NCBI RefSeq assembly: GCF_022815645.1
Contig: NZ_JALGRO010000009.1
Span: forward strand, 130,102-194,101
Direction of reading: 5' to 3'
Length of the DNA: 64,000 nt
From: Curtobacterium sp. VKM Ac-2922
GTDB lineage: Bacteria; Actinomycetota; Actinomycetes; Actinomycetales; Microbacteriaceae
Shown: piece by piece, positions 32,706 to 41,092 of the stretch
Layout: each line of letters starts with the position of its first letter
Position numbering within the stretch: the first letter of the stretch is position 1
Notes under the pieces: generated by a model
The model's input: the letters and a program-made list of their open reading frames with translations, nothing else
What the model was told of the DNA's origin: nothing
Databases searched by the model: none
Made by a program: the position numbers and the translations under genes

Positions 32706-32996
32706 TCAGCGCCCCCCGTCCAGCGAGCGCGGGGCCGGAGCGGCGTGCAGCGGGGCCACCGCGGCCAGGGTGGGCTGCGGGCCGGTGGCGGTGCCGACGT
32801 CCGTGCCGTACGCCATGGTGACGATCCGGGCGCGGTACGCGGCGATCCGGTCGATGACCTCGGCCATGGACTCGCGGACGATGTACTTCGCCCCGTCGAC
32901 CATGATGAGCGTGGTGTCCGGCGTCTCCTGGATGCGTTCCACGAGGTCGGGGTTGACAGCGAATGCACTGTCGTTGAGTCGAGTGACGACGATCAT
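32706..32996 (-). CDS. flbD: FlbD-family protein, first gene of the flagellar operon
   Basis: The first 60 or so of 96 residues match the FlbD family (MIVVTRLNDSAFAVNPDLVE, then QETPDTTLIMVDGAKYIVRE). The rest is a Pro/Ala-rich tail. FlbD is small, conserved beside motAB in many Gram-positive flagellar operons, and of unknown exact function. ATG 32996 follows AGGGA nine bases upstream. It is the promoter-proximal gene of the minus-strand operon, with a candidate sigma-28 -10 box about 84 bases upstream. Confidence 0.88.
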   Translation of the reverse strand: MIVVTRLNDSAFAVNPDLVERIQETPDTTLIMVDGAKYIVRESMAEVIDRIAAYRARIVTMAYGTDVGTATGPQPTLAAVAPLHAAPAPRSLDGGR

Positions 32997-33079
32997 CTGG
33001 TCCGTCCCTGGTGTGTCTTCCCGCCACCGTCCGTGGGGCAGGTCCTGCTGGCCGCCCGTCCGTGGGTGGTCAGTGCGCT

Positions 33080-33087
33080 CTATCGGC
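33080..33087 (-). promoter_or_regulatory. Candidate FliA/sigma-28 -10 element for the flagellar operon
   Basis: GCCGATAG on the minus strand differs from the GCCGATAA/T consensus by one base and lies 84 bases before the flbD ATG. The matching -35 (TAAA) is weak; TTAC sits 15 bases upstream. Confidence 0.35.
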
Positions 33088-33204
33088 CGGGACCGCCACG
33101 CCGTAAGTCACGACCGGGTGCATCCGATCAGGGTGGTGCGCCGGTAGTGGGGGTAGTGGGGCGTCGACGACGACGTCCCCGAACCCACCACCAGGAGGAA
33201 CACC

Positions 33205-34050
33205 ATGCGGAAGAACCTCGTCACCGGCATCAGCGCCGGTGCCCTGCTCGCAGCCCTCGCGCTCGCGGTCCCGACGGCCACGGCGTCCGCGGCGACGTCC
33301 GACGCCACGCTCTCCGTCCTGCACGCGGTCCCGAACACCACCGTGGACGTCTACCTCGACGGCAAGCGCGCCATCGACGACTTCAAGCCCGGCACCCTCG
33401 CGGGCCCGATGATGGTCCCCGCCGGAGCGCACACGCTGGCCATCACAGCGAGTGACGCCACCGACGACTCCAAGCCGATCATCGGCCCGGCGGACGTCTC
33501 GTTCACCGCCGGTGGCAACTACACCGCCGTCGCGCACCTGAAGGCCGACGGCACCCCGACCGCCACGGTCTTCACGAACGACACCTCGGCCGTCCCCGCC
33601 GGTCAGGGTCGTCTCATCGTCCGCCACGTCGCAGCAGCACCCGCGGTCGACGTGCTCGCGGGCGGGAAGGCCGTGGTGTCCAACCTGTCGAACCCGGACG
33701 AGAAGGCGCTCGTGCTCCCCGCCGGCACCGTCTCGGCCTCGGTGGCAGCGACCGGCACCACCGCTCCGGTCATCGGCCCGGCGGACGTCGCCGTGCAGTC
33801 CGGCACCGACACGATCGTGTACGCGTGGGGCAGCCTGAACGACAAGAACCTGGCGCTCGCCACCCAGACCATCACCGGCCTGGGCAACCCGAACGGCGTT
33901 CCGGCCGGCAACGCCGGACTCGTCGCGACGAACCGTCCCGACAGCACCACCCCGCTCGCGATCGGCGGCGGCGCAGCGGTGCTGCTCGCCGGTCTCGTGG
34001 TCGTCGTCCTGCGTCGTCGTGGCGCAGGCGACCGGGCAGCACGGCGCTGA
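33205..34050 (+). CDS. DUF4397-domain surface protein
   Basis: This 281-residue protein has a signal peptide (about 1-30, ending ASA), two DUF4397 units (about 33-130 and 140-235; the repeats begin SVLHAVPNTTVDVYLDG and RLIVRHVAAAPAVDVL), and a C-terminal membrane helix with an Arg-rich tail (about 254-281). There is no LPXTG motif before the helix, although the tail layout resembles a sorting signal. ATG 33205 follows CAGGAGGAACACC. It is two bases from a sortase-like gene and may be its client. Confidence 0.85.
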   Translation: MRKNLVTGISAGALLAALALAVPTATASAATSDATLSVLHAVPNTTVDVYLDGKRAIDDFKPGTLAGPMMVPAGAHTLAITASDATDDSKPIIGPADVSFTAGGNYTAVAHLKADGTPTATVFTNDTSAVPAGQGRLIVRHVAAAPAVDVLAGGKAVVSNLSNPDEKALVLPAGTVSASVAATGTTAPVIGPADVAVQSGTDTIVYAWGSLNDKNLALATQTITGLGNPNGVPAGNAGLVATNRPDSTTPLAIGGGAAVLLAGLVVVVLRRRGAGDRAARR

Positions 34051-34052
34051 CC

Positions 34053-34709
34053 GTGCGGCTCCGGGTCGGGGCGGCGGTGGCGGTACCCCTTGCCGCCGCC
34101 GTCGCCCTGACCTGCCTGACCGGGTGTTCGTCGGCGGCTCCGTCCCCCGGCGGGCACCCGCTGCCGACCGCGATGGCCTCCAGCACACCGACTCCCGTCC
34201 CGTCGGCGTTCTCCACCGCAGTGCCCCAGCAGAGCGCCGCACTCCCGCGTGACGTGGCACCGACGGTCGCTCCTGCACGGATCGCCGTCGCCGGCCTGCC
34301 CATCGACCAACCCGTGCAGCCCGAGGGGGTCGACGACACCGGCGCGATGTCCCTGCCGGCGGACCCCGCGATCGCCGGGTGGTGGAAGTTCGGCCCCGGA
34401 CCGACCTCGACCACCGGGACGACCGTCATCGCGGCACACGTCGACGCGGTCGGGTACGGCATCGGCCCGTTCGCCCACCTGGTCGACGTGCCGAGCGGCA
34501 CCGTCATCACCCTCACCGGCGCCGATGGCTCGACCACCCGCTACCAGGTGCAGAGCGTCGACCTGATCCGCAAGACCGGGGTGCCCTGGGCGAGCATCTT
34601 CGACCAGGACGGACCTCGGCGACTGGTGCTCGTCACCTGCGGCGGGGCCTTCAACACCACCACCCACCACTACGACAGCAACCTCGTGGTCACCGCCACA
34701 CCGCAGTGA
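34053..34709 (+). CDS. Class F-like sortase lipoprotein lacking the canonical arginine
   Basis: This 218-residue protein starts at GTG 34053, two bases after the DUF4397 gene. It has a signal with the lipobox LTGC (about 22-25), a Ser/Thr/Pro linker, and a sortase fold with H129 (IAAHVD) and C196 (LVTCGG). Every sortase uses an Arg after the Cys; here no Arg or Lys follows C196 to the end of the protein, only THHYDSNLVV where class F members commonly have an Arg near HYRDN. It may be inactive, use another residue, or be a diverged class. Its stop is adjacent to the ECF sigma region. Confidence 0.75.
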   Translation: MRLRVGAAVAVPLAAAVALTCLTGCSSAAPSPGGHPLPTAMASSTPTPVPSAFSTAVPQQSAALPRDVAPTVAPARIAVAGLPIDQPVQPEGVDDTGAMSLPADPAIAGWWKFGPGPTSTTGTTVIAAHVDAVGYGIGPFAHLVDVPSGTVITLTGADGSTTRYQVQSVDLIRKTGVPWASIFDQDGPRRLVLVTCGGAFNTTTHHYDSNLVVTATPQ

Positions 34710-34748
34710 CCGATCCCCGACTCCCGACCGCGACCCGGCCCGACGCCC

Positions 34749-34754
34749 TAGCAT
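34749..34754 (+). promoter_or_regulatory. Probable -10 box for the ECF sigma gene
   Basis: TAGCAT lies eight bases before an in-frame GTG (34763), as expected for a leaderless start. Confidence 0.45.
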
Positions 34755-34762
34755 CGGGACAG

Positions 34763-35350
34763 GTGCCCATCGCGGTCACCGGAAGGCCCCACGACGACGT
34801 GACGATCACACCACCCGACGACACCGCGCTCGCCGACGCGTTCGGCAGCGGCGACGAGCGTGTCCTGCGCTCGGTGTACGAGCGTTGGTCGCCCCTGGTG
34901 CACACGCTGGCACTCCGCTCGCTCGCCGACGTCGCCGCGGCCGAGGACGTCACCCAGCAGGTGTTCGTCCGTGCCTGGCGCAGTCGCTCCACCTACGACC
35001 CGGCCAAGGCGCCACTCGGCGCCTGGCTGGTCGGCATCGCCCGCAACTGCATCACCGACGCCCACACCGAACGCACCCGGCGCCTGCGACTCACCCTGGC
35101 GGTCGCCGGGGAAGAAGCCGCGGCCCCCACGGCCGAGGACGTCACCGACGGACTCGCCGAGCGGGTGATGGTCGCCGGGGAGCTCGACCGGCTGGACGAG
35201 GTCCCCCGCACGGTGATGCGACTGGCGTTCTACGAGGAACTCAGCCACCGTGAGATCGCCGAACGGCTCGACCTGCCGCTCGGCACCGTGAAGAGCCACA
35301 TCCGTCGAAGTCTGGCTCGGCTCCGAATGCGATTGGAGGTGATCGAATGA
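34763..35350 (+). CDS. ECF-type RNA polymerase sigma factor
   Basis: This 195-residue protein has sigma region 2 (about 25-95, with EDVTQQVFVRAWR, a core-binding motif) and region 4 (about 135-190: LSHREIAERLDLPLGTVKSHIRRSLARLR). GTG 34763 is chosen because the TAGCAT box precedes it at leaderless spacing; GTG 34799 (183 residues) and GTG 34706 are alternatives. It overlaps the anti-sigma start (ATGA) and probably directs its own operon, which may include the sortase and DUF4397 genes. The layout is like SigK/RskA pairs. Confidence 0.88.
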   Translation: MPIAVTGRPHDDVTITPPDDTALADAFGSGDERVLRSVYERWSPLVHTLALRSLADVAAAEDVTQQVFVRAWRSRSTYDPAKAPLGAWLVGIARNCITDAHTERTRRLRLTLAVAGEEAAAPTAEDVTDGLAERVMVAGELDRLDEVPRTVMRLAFYEELSHREIAERLDLPLGTVKSHIRRSLARLRMRLEVIE

Positions 35351-36150
35351 ACCACATCGACGAGGAGACCCTCGCGCTGCTCGCCATCGGCGAGGTGGGC
35401 CCGTCCGGCGCGGAAGCCGAGCACCTCGCGGCATGCCCCACGTGCCGGGACGAACTCGACGACCTCCGACGCGTGGTGTCCGTTGCACGCAGTGCCGAGG
35501 GCGTCGCGATGGAACGCCCGGCCCCGGCCGTGTGGGACCGGATCGCCACCGACCTCGGCTTCGACACCCACCGCACGGACACGGCGTGGGAGGAACCCGC
35601 TCCCGTCGTCCCGGCGCCCGTCGAACAGGAACCGACCGACGCCGCCCCCGCAGCGACACCGGCACCCCCGTCCGACGTCGCACCCCGACGCCGTGGTCGC
35701 ATCCGCCGCCGCACCGTCGCCCTGCTCACCGCGGGGGTCGGGATCGTGGCGCTCGTGGCCGGGATCGGTGTGGGCGCGGTCCTGTTCCGCAGTGACGACC
35801 CCGCGGCCACCGTCGTGTCGCGCACGGCCCTGGACCCGCTGCCCGGGTGGAACGGTGCCGCCGGCAGCGCCGAACTCGAACGCGACGCCCAGGGCCGACT
35901 CATGCTCGTCGTCGACCTGGACCACAAGGCGACCGAGGGCCAGGCACCGCTCCGCGAGGTCTGGATGATGCGCTCGGACCTGCGCGGACTGGTCAGCGTC
36001 GGGTTCCTGGACGGCGACACCGGACGGTTCGTGGTGCCCTCGGGCGTCGACCCGTCTCGGTACCCCGTGGTCGACGTCTCCGCCGAGGCCGACGACGGCA
36101 ACCCCACACACTCGGGCGACTCCGTCGTCCGGGGCACCCTGCGCACCTGA
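35347..36150 (+). CDS. Zinc-binding anti-sigma factor (RskA-like)
   Basis: This 267-residue protein has an N-terminal zinc anti-sigma motif H26-x3-C30-x2-C33 (EHLAACPTC), a Pro-rich linker, one membrane helix (about 118-140) and an extracytoplasmic RskA-type C-terminal domain. It would hold the upstream ECF sigma factor at the membrane until released by a signal or proteolysis. ATG 35347 overlaps the sigma stop. It is the last gene of the unit; the next gene starts 139 bases downstream. Confidence 0.88.
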   Translation: MNHIDEETLALLAIGEVGPSGAEAEHLAACPTCRDELDDLRRVVSVARSAEGVAMERPAPAVWDRIATDLGFDTHRTDTAWEEPAPVVPAPVEQEPTDAAPAATPAPPSDVAPRRRGRIRRRTVALLTAGVGIVALVAGIGVGAVLFRSDDPAATVVSRTALDPLPGWNGAAGSAELERDAQGRLMLVVDLDHKATEGQAPLREVWMMRSDLRGLVSVGFLDGDTGRFVVPSGVDPSRYPVVDVSAEADDGNPTHSGDSVVRGTLRT

Positions 36151-36289
36151 CCCGCGCGCGGGGCGCGCGACCCGCGTCCACGCAAGGGGGGACCGGGCGT
36201 CACCCGATCCGGGGAACCGGCCCGGACCTCCCGGCCCGCGCCCAGCACCACCGCACGTCCTGCCCAGCTCGGGAGCGCTCCATGGGGCG

Positions 36290-37387
36290 ATGGCCAGATC
36301 CCTGCTGACCCTCCCGCTCCTCGTCACCGTCGCGTGCGCCGCGCTGGCGTGGACCGTCCTCGGTCCCGCCGCCGCGGTCGCGTTCGTCGCCCTCGCGATG
36401 CTCGAGATCGCGATGGCGGCCGACTCCTCGGTGCCGATGGCCGGCATCGCGGGCCGCCTGCACTCCCCCGCCAGACGCCTGTTCCTGTCGCTCGGGATCG
36501 TCGCCGGTGTCCTCGCGATGCGGCTGATGCTGCCGCCCGCCGCCGTCGCGGTCGGTGACGCCACGGACCCCGCCCAGGCCGTCACCGAGGCCGTCGTCGC
36601 CCCCGGCGCCTTCAGCGCCCACTTGCAAGAGGTCCGGCCCGCACTGGCCGCCTTCGGCGCGTCGTTCATCTGGATGGTGTTCGCGGAGTACCTGTTCAAC
36701 ACGGACCGTGCGGCGCGCAGGGCGTGGCTCGGCCGTCTGGAGGCCCGGCTCGCCGCCGTCGCCCGGCCGCGCGCCTGGTCGCTGGTCACCGCCACGGCCG
36801 GGGTGGTGCTGACGGGCCTGCTGGTCGGGTCCGACACGGCGTGGGCCGCCGGCGCGGTGCTGCCGGTCGCCATCGGGGGCGCAGCGGGCATCGGGGCGTA
36901 CCTGACGTCGAAGCGGATCGCCGCGTGGTCGCTCGGCTCCGGGTCCTCGCTGCGCTCGTGGCGGGTCCACACCTACGCGTCGACGGTGGTGTTCGAGCGG
37001 GGGCTCGTGGTGTTCATGCTGTTCGAGATCCTGGACGGCGTGTACTCGCTGTCCGGGTCGGGTGTGCTCGGGTCGGACGGGCTCGGCGCGCTCGAGCAGG
37101 CGGCCGTCGGTGCGGCGGCGATCGGCGTCGGGGCGCTGTTCCTGGCACGGCTGACCTCGCGCTTGGACCAGGCGGCGGGGCTGAAGCGGCTGCGCCACCT
37201 GAAGGCCGGGGCGGCCTACGTGCTCGGTGTGCTGGCGGTCCTGCTGTGGACGAGCCTGCTCGTGCCGATCCCGGGCGTGCTGGTCGGGTGGTTCGGCACC
37301 GTCGTCATCGGGTCGGCCCTGGCGTCGTCCCTGCCGTGGCGGGCGTGGGCGCGCCGCGCAGGACTCCAGCGGGCACGCTCGGCCTGA
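36290..37387 (+). CDS. DUF475/TerC-like integral membrane protein
   Basis: This 365-residue protein has about nine membrane helices and the DUF475 pattern of the TerC superfamily, including LEIAMAADSSVPMAGIAGRL near residue 39 and FLSLGIVAGVLAMRLMLPPA near 64. TerC proteins are linked to metal export or metal supply to secreted enzymes; no such activity has been shown for DUF475. ATG 36290 lies within a GC-rich stretch with a GGGGCG ribosome binding site. It is not obviously operonic with its neighbours. No riboswitch was recognised in the 139-base leader. Confidence 0.78.
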   Translation: MARSLLTLPLLVTVACAALAWTVLGPAAAVAFVALAMLEIAMAADSSVPMAGIAGRLHSPARRLFLSLGIVAGVLAMRLMLPPAAVAVGDATDPAQAVTEAVVAPGAFSAHLQEVRPALAAFGASFIWMVFAEYLFNTDRAARRAWLGRLEARLAAVARPRAWSLVTATAGVVLTGLLVGSDTAWAAGAVLPVAIGGAAGIGAYLTSKRIAAWSLGSGSSLRSWRVHTYASTVVFERGLVVFMLFEILDGVYSLSGSGVLGSDGLGALEQAAVGAAAIGVGALFLARLTSRLDQAAGLKRLRHLKAGAAYVLGVLAVLLWTSLLVPIPGVLVGWFGTVVIGSALASSLPWRAWARRAGLQRARSA

Positions 37388-37427
37388 GCGTCGACGCGAC
37401 GCGGTGCGATGCTGCGCGCCGGGACGC

Positions 37428-39017
37428 TCAGTCGCGCTCGCCCTGGCGCAGCAGCCGGGTCTCCTCGGCGTCGTACTCGGCGCGCACCTGCCGCAGCACC
37501 AGGTCGTCGATGTCCCCGTCGTCGCGCATGCGCAGCACGGTGGCGGCCTTGAGCCGGACGAGCTCCAGCTCGAGCTCGACGGCCGCGCCGCGTTGCTGCA
37601 GCAGCGGGTGGTCGTCGTCGTCGCTCTGCTCGGCGCGGACCAGGGCCAGGTGTCCTTCGTAGTCGTCGCGGATGCGCTGCACGAGCTCGGCGTCGACACC
37701 GGAGCGCTTCGCGAGCCGGGGCAGGGCGTCGAGTGCCGCTTCGATCGCCCGTCGCTCGGCGGTCCGGCGTTCCTCGATCACCTCGTGGCTGCCGCCGAAG
37801 TCCGCCCACCGCACGACGACGGGCAGCACGAGCGACTGCGCCACGATCGTCACGACGACGACCCCGGCCACGACGAACACGATCAGGTCGCGTTCGGGGA
37901 ACGCGGCGCCGCTCTCGACCATGCGGGGCACGGCGACCGCGGCAGCAAGTGACACGGCGCCCCGGAATCCGGTGAAGCCACTGACGACACGGTCCCGGTG
38001 TCCCTCGCGCGGAGACCCGCCGGTGCGGAGGGTCACCAGGCGGACCGCTCCCCACGACAGGTTCAGGAACGCGAACCGCAGCACCACCACCGCGAGCGAG
38101 ACCAGCCCGATCATGCCGAGGCCGACCAGCAGCTCGCGGGGTTGCAGCTCGCGCACCGCGATCGTCGCCTCGATCCCGACCAGCACGAACAGCGCACCGT
38201 TGAGCAGGAAGGTCGCGAACGACCAGAACTGCCGGGTCTGCTGCCGGGTCTCGGCGCGGTCGAGCTTCGGCGCCACCTGACTCACCACCAGGCCCGCGAC
38301 CACGACCGCCAGCACGCCGGACGACCCGATCGCCTCGGCGGCCAGGAACGCCACGAACGGCACCAGTAGGGTGAGCAGGTTCTCGAGCACGACGGCGGAG
38401 ATCCGTCGCAGCACGAGCATCCCGAGCCACGCCACGACCAGTCCGGCGGCGATGCCCCCGGCGTACGACAGCACGAGCATGCCCGAGACGTTCCACACGG
38501 TCAGGGTCTGCTCGCCGGCGGTGACCGCGACCGCGATGCCGTAGATCACCAGGGTGGTGCCGTCGTTGACCAGGCTCTCGGCGCGCAGCACGGTGGTGTT
38601 CCGCCGTGGCAGCGAGCGGGTCAGGGCACCGACGGCGGTGGCGTCGGTCGGGGCGACCGCGGCACCGAGCACCCACGCCGGCCCCCACGGCATGCCGAGC
38701 AGGTGCAGCAGCGTCGCGACCCCGCCGGCGGTCAGCACGACGAGCAGCGTGCCCATGAGCAGGATGCCGCGGAAGTTCGCGCGGATCTCCCGCAGCGAGA
38801 TCGTCAGGCTCTCCCAGTACAGCAGCGCTGGCAGGAACAGCAGCAGCACGGCGTCGGCGGGCAGTTCGAGCTTCCCGAACACCGGGATGAAGGCGATGGC
38901 GGCGCCGAACGCCAGCAGCAGGACGGGTGGGGCGATCTTCAGACGCCCGGCGACGGCGGCGGTGACGGCGATCGCCGTGGCGAGCACGACGACGAGTTCG
39001 GGTGCGAAGAGTTCCAT
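37428..39017 (-). CDS. Na+/H+ antiporter (CPA1/NhaP type)
   Basis: This 529-residue protein has 12-13 membrane helices in its first 400 residues and CPA1 motifs: APTDATAVGALTRSLPRR near residue 110 and ESLVNDGTTLVIYGIA near 134, the ND pair of the ion-binding core. A cytosolic Arg/Glu-rich C-terminal domain follows. It should exchange sodium or potassium for protons. ATG 39017 is divergent from the MFS gene, with the two starts about 54 bases apart. Length and motifs are normal. Confidence 0.9.
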   Translation of the reverse strand: MELFAPELVVVLATAIAVTAAVAGRLKIAPPVLLLAFGAAIAFIPVFGKLELPADAVLLLFLPALLYWESLTISLREIRANFRGILLMGTLLVVLTAGGVATLLHLLGMPWGPAWVLGAAVAPTDATAVGALTRSLPRRNTTVLRAESLVNDGTTLVIYGIAVAVTAGEQTLTVWNVSGMLVLSYAGGIAAGLVVAWLGMLVLRRISAVVLENLLTLLVPFVAFLAAEAIGSSGVLAVVVAGLVVSQVAPKLDRAETRQQTRQFWSFATFLLNGALFVLVGIEATIAVRELQPRELLVGLGMIGLVSLAVVVLRFAFLNLSWGAVRLVTLRTGGSPREGHRDRVVSGFTGFRGAVSLAAAVAVPRMVESGAAFPERDLIVFVVAGVVVVTIVAQSLVLPVVVRWADFGGSHEVIEERRTAERRAIEAALDALPRLAKRSGVDAELVQRIRDDYEGHLALVRAEQSDDDDHPLLQQRGAAVELELELVRLKAATVLRMRDDGDIDDLVLRQVRAEYDAEETRLLRQGERD

Positions 39018-39070
39018 GTCTCCGGTCAGCCTGACAGGCCGTGCCTGTGCACGGGGAGCAGGATCGACGT

Positions 39071-40273
39071 GTGGACATCCCGGCGACGCTGCCCTCGACC
39101 CGACTGCACCGAGTCGCCCTCTTCGCGACGTCGACCATGACCGGGTTCGGCATCGCGTCCTGGATCACCCGGACACCGTCGGTGCGCGCCGACCTCGGGG
39201 CGTCGATCGAGGCGATGGGCTTCGTGCTGTTCGGGCTGTCGATCGGGTCGATGCTCGGGATCCTCGGCGCCGGCGTCCTGCTGCGGCGGATCGGCCCGAA
39301 GCCGCTCATCCTGGCCGGTGGCGCCCTGCCCGTCGTCGGCACGCTGCTGGTCGGGCTGCTCGCACCCGCGCAGCTGGCGGCCGGGGTCTGGGCGGGGCTG
39401 TTCCTGATCGGGTTCGGCGCCGGGATCGCCGAGATCGGGCTCAACGTCGAGGCCGCCGCGGTCGAACGCGTCATCGACAGGCCCGTCGTCCCCGTCCTGC
39501 ACGCGTGCTTCAGCCTGGGCTCGGTCGCCGGCGGCATCGTCGGGATCGCGATGACCGCGTGGCGCGTCCCGGTCGTGGTGCACCTGCCGATCGCGGCCGG
39601 TGTGATGGCGGCACTCGCCCTGACGGCCGTGCTGACGATCCGCCCGATGCCCCGGCTCGACGAGCCAGTGACCGACCGCGCCGCGACCAGCACCCCCGCA
39701 CCGTCCACGCGCCGGTCCGTCATCACCGTCCAACTGCTCCTGATCGCGGTGATCACGCTCGCGATGGCCTTCGCCGAGGGCGCCGCGAGCGACTGGCTCC
39801 CGCTGCTGATGACCACCGACCACGACGCCCCCGAGGTCCTCGGGTCGCTCGTGTTCACCGGCTTCGCCCTCGCGATGCTGATCGGCCGGTCGGCCGGCAC
39901 CCCGCTGGTGACCCGCTTCGGGCGCGGTGCCGTCGTCCGGGCGTGCGGCGTCGTCGGACTGGTCGGTGTGCTCGCGGTCGTCGTCTCGCCGACGCCGATC
40001 GTCACCGCTGCCGCCGCCGTCGTCTGGGGTCTCGGGATCGCCCTCGGGTTCCCGCTCGCCGTGTCGGCTGCCGGCGATCACCCGACCGACGGCGACCGGC
40101 GCGTGTCGGTCGTGGCGACCGCCGGGTACGTGGCGTTCCTGGTCGGCCCGCCAGCGCTCGGGTTCCTCGGCGAGCACCTCGGTCTGCGTCTGGCGATGCT
40201 CGTCCCCGCCGTCCTGCTCGCCGTCACGGTCGTCGTCGCCCGCGCCGCCGGAGCGCAACGCACCGCCGCCTGA
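39071..40273 (+). CDS. MFS transporter
   Basis: This 400-residue protein has 12 membrane helices typical of DHA-type major facilitators, starting with a short cytosolic segment and FATSTMTGFGIASWITRTPSVR. A YbjJ-like membership is possible. The start is GTG 39071 after GGAGCAGGATCG; upstream residues lack similarity. Substrate is not visible. It is divergent from the Na+/H+ antiporter and shares the 53-base gap. Confidence 0.85.
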   Translation: MDIPATLPSTRLHRVALFATSTMTGFGIASWITRTPSVRADLGASIEAMGFVLFGLSIGSMLGILGAGVLLRRIGPKPLILAGGALPVVGTLLVGLLAPAQLAAGVWAGLFLIGFGAGIAEIGLNVEAAAVERVIDRPVVPVLHACFSLGSVAGGIVGIAMTAWRVPVVVHLPIAAGVMAALALTAVLTIRPMPRLDEPVTDRAATSTPAPSTRRSVITVQLLLIAVITLAMAFAEGAASDWLPLLMTTDHDAPEVLGSLVFTGFALAMLIGRSAGTPLVTRFGRGAVVRACGVVGLVGVLAVVVSPTPIVTAAAAVVWGLGIALGFPLAVSAAGDHPTDGDRRVSVVATAGYVAFLVGPPALGFLGEHLGLRLAMLVPAVLLAVTVVVARAAGAQRTAA

Positions 40274-40393
40274 TCCGTCACGCAGCGACACACGGCGTCA
40301 CATGACGACGCCGATCGACGACACGGAACGTCACGGGGCGACCACCTTCGTCACCTGGCGCCGCAGGCCTTCCGACGGCCGTGATCCGCTCGC

Positions 40394-40399
40394 TAGCGT
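40394..40399 (+). promoter_or_regulatory. Probable -10 box for the AmiS/UreI-like gene
   Basis: TAGCGT ends seven bases before ATG 40407. No ribosome binding site lies between, so the mRNA is probably leaderless. Confidence 0.5.
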
Positions 40400-40406
40400 C
40401 CCCCGC

Positions 40407-41072
40407 ATGGCGCTCATCTGCTTGGTCCTGTCCGGGGCAGCACTCCTGGTCAACGGTCTCACCCTGCTCGGGCACGTGCCCGGTCGCGACAGCGGCGTGT
40501 TCAACGTCCTGATCGGCGGCCTGCAACTCGTCCTCTGCATCGCCGTCGCCGTGTCGGCCGACGGTTCCCTGCCCGCGCTCTTCGCGATCGCCGGCACCTT
40601 CCTGTTCGGGCTCACCTACCTGTACGTCGGGTTGGACGCACTGTTCGCGCTCGGCTCCGTCGGGCTCGGCTGGTTCTGCGGCCTGGTCGCCGCGCTCGCC
40701 GTCGTGTTCGCGGTCGTCCACGTCAGCGACGACCCGGTGCTCGCCGTGCTGTGGGCCGGGTGGGCGGTGCTCTGGACGCTGTTCTTCGTCCTGCTCGCGC
40801 TCGGCCGCAGCGCGATCACGACCTACACCGGCTGGGCGCTCGTGCTGGCCAGCCAGGTCACCACGACCGTGCCGGCGGTGCTCGGACTCACCGGGCACTG
40901 GCCGACCGGGCCCATCGCCACGAGCACCGCGCTTGTGGTGCTGGTCGCGGTGTTCGGCGGCGCCGCCCTGCTCTCACGACGCACCGCGGTTCGCACGGCC
41001 CTGACCACGACGACACCCGGTGACGGCGACACCGTCACCGCCTCCCCCGCCACGGCACCCGCCGCGGCCTGA
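40407..41072 (+). CDS. AmiS/UreI-family amide or urea channel
   Basis: This 221-residue protein has six or seven membrane helices and AmiS/UreI features: LLVNGLTLLG near residue 15, FGLTYLYVGLDAL near 72, and WAGWAVLWTLFFVLLALG near 117. It would let urea or short aliphatic amides cross the membrane. ATG 40407 begins the conserved first helix and is preceded by TAGCGT; an earlier ATG (40302) adds a non-homologous extension. A flavin enzyme gene begins 20 bases downstream on the same strand, so the two may form a nitrogen or sulfur scavenging unit. Confidence 0.87.
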   Translation: MALICLVLSGAALLVNGLTLLGHVPGRDSGVFNVLIGGLQLVLCIAVAVSADGSLPALFAIAGTFLFGLTYLYVGLDALFALGSVGLGWFCGLVAALAVVFAVVHVSDDPVLAVLWAGWAVLWTLFFVLLALGRSAITTYTGWALVLASQVTTTVPAVLGLTGHWPTGPIATSTALVVLVAVFGGAALLSRRTAVRTALTTTTPGDGDTVTASPATAPAAA

Positions 41073-41092
41073 CGACGAGAACGGACTCCACC

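Noticed and set aside
36151..36289. Metal or nucleotide riboswitch upstream of the DUF475 gene
   Set aside because: The leader is GC-rich with pairings, but no recognised riboswitch core could be matched.
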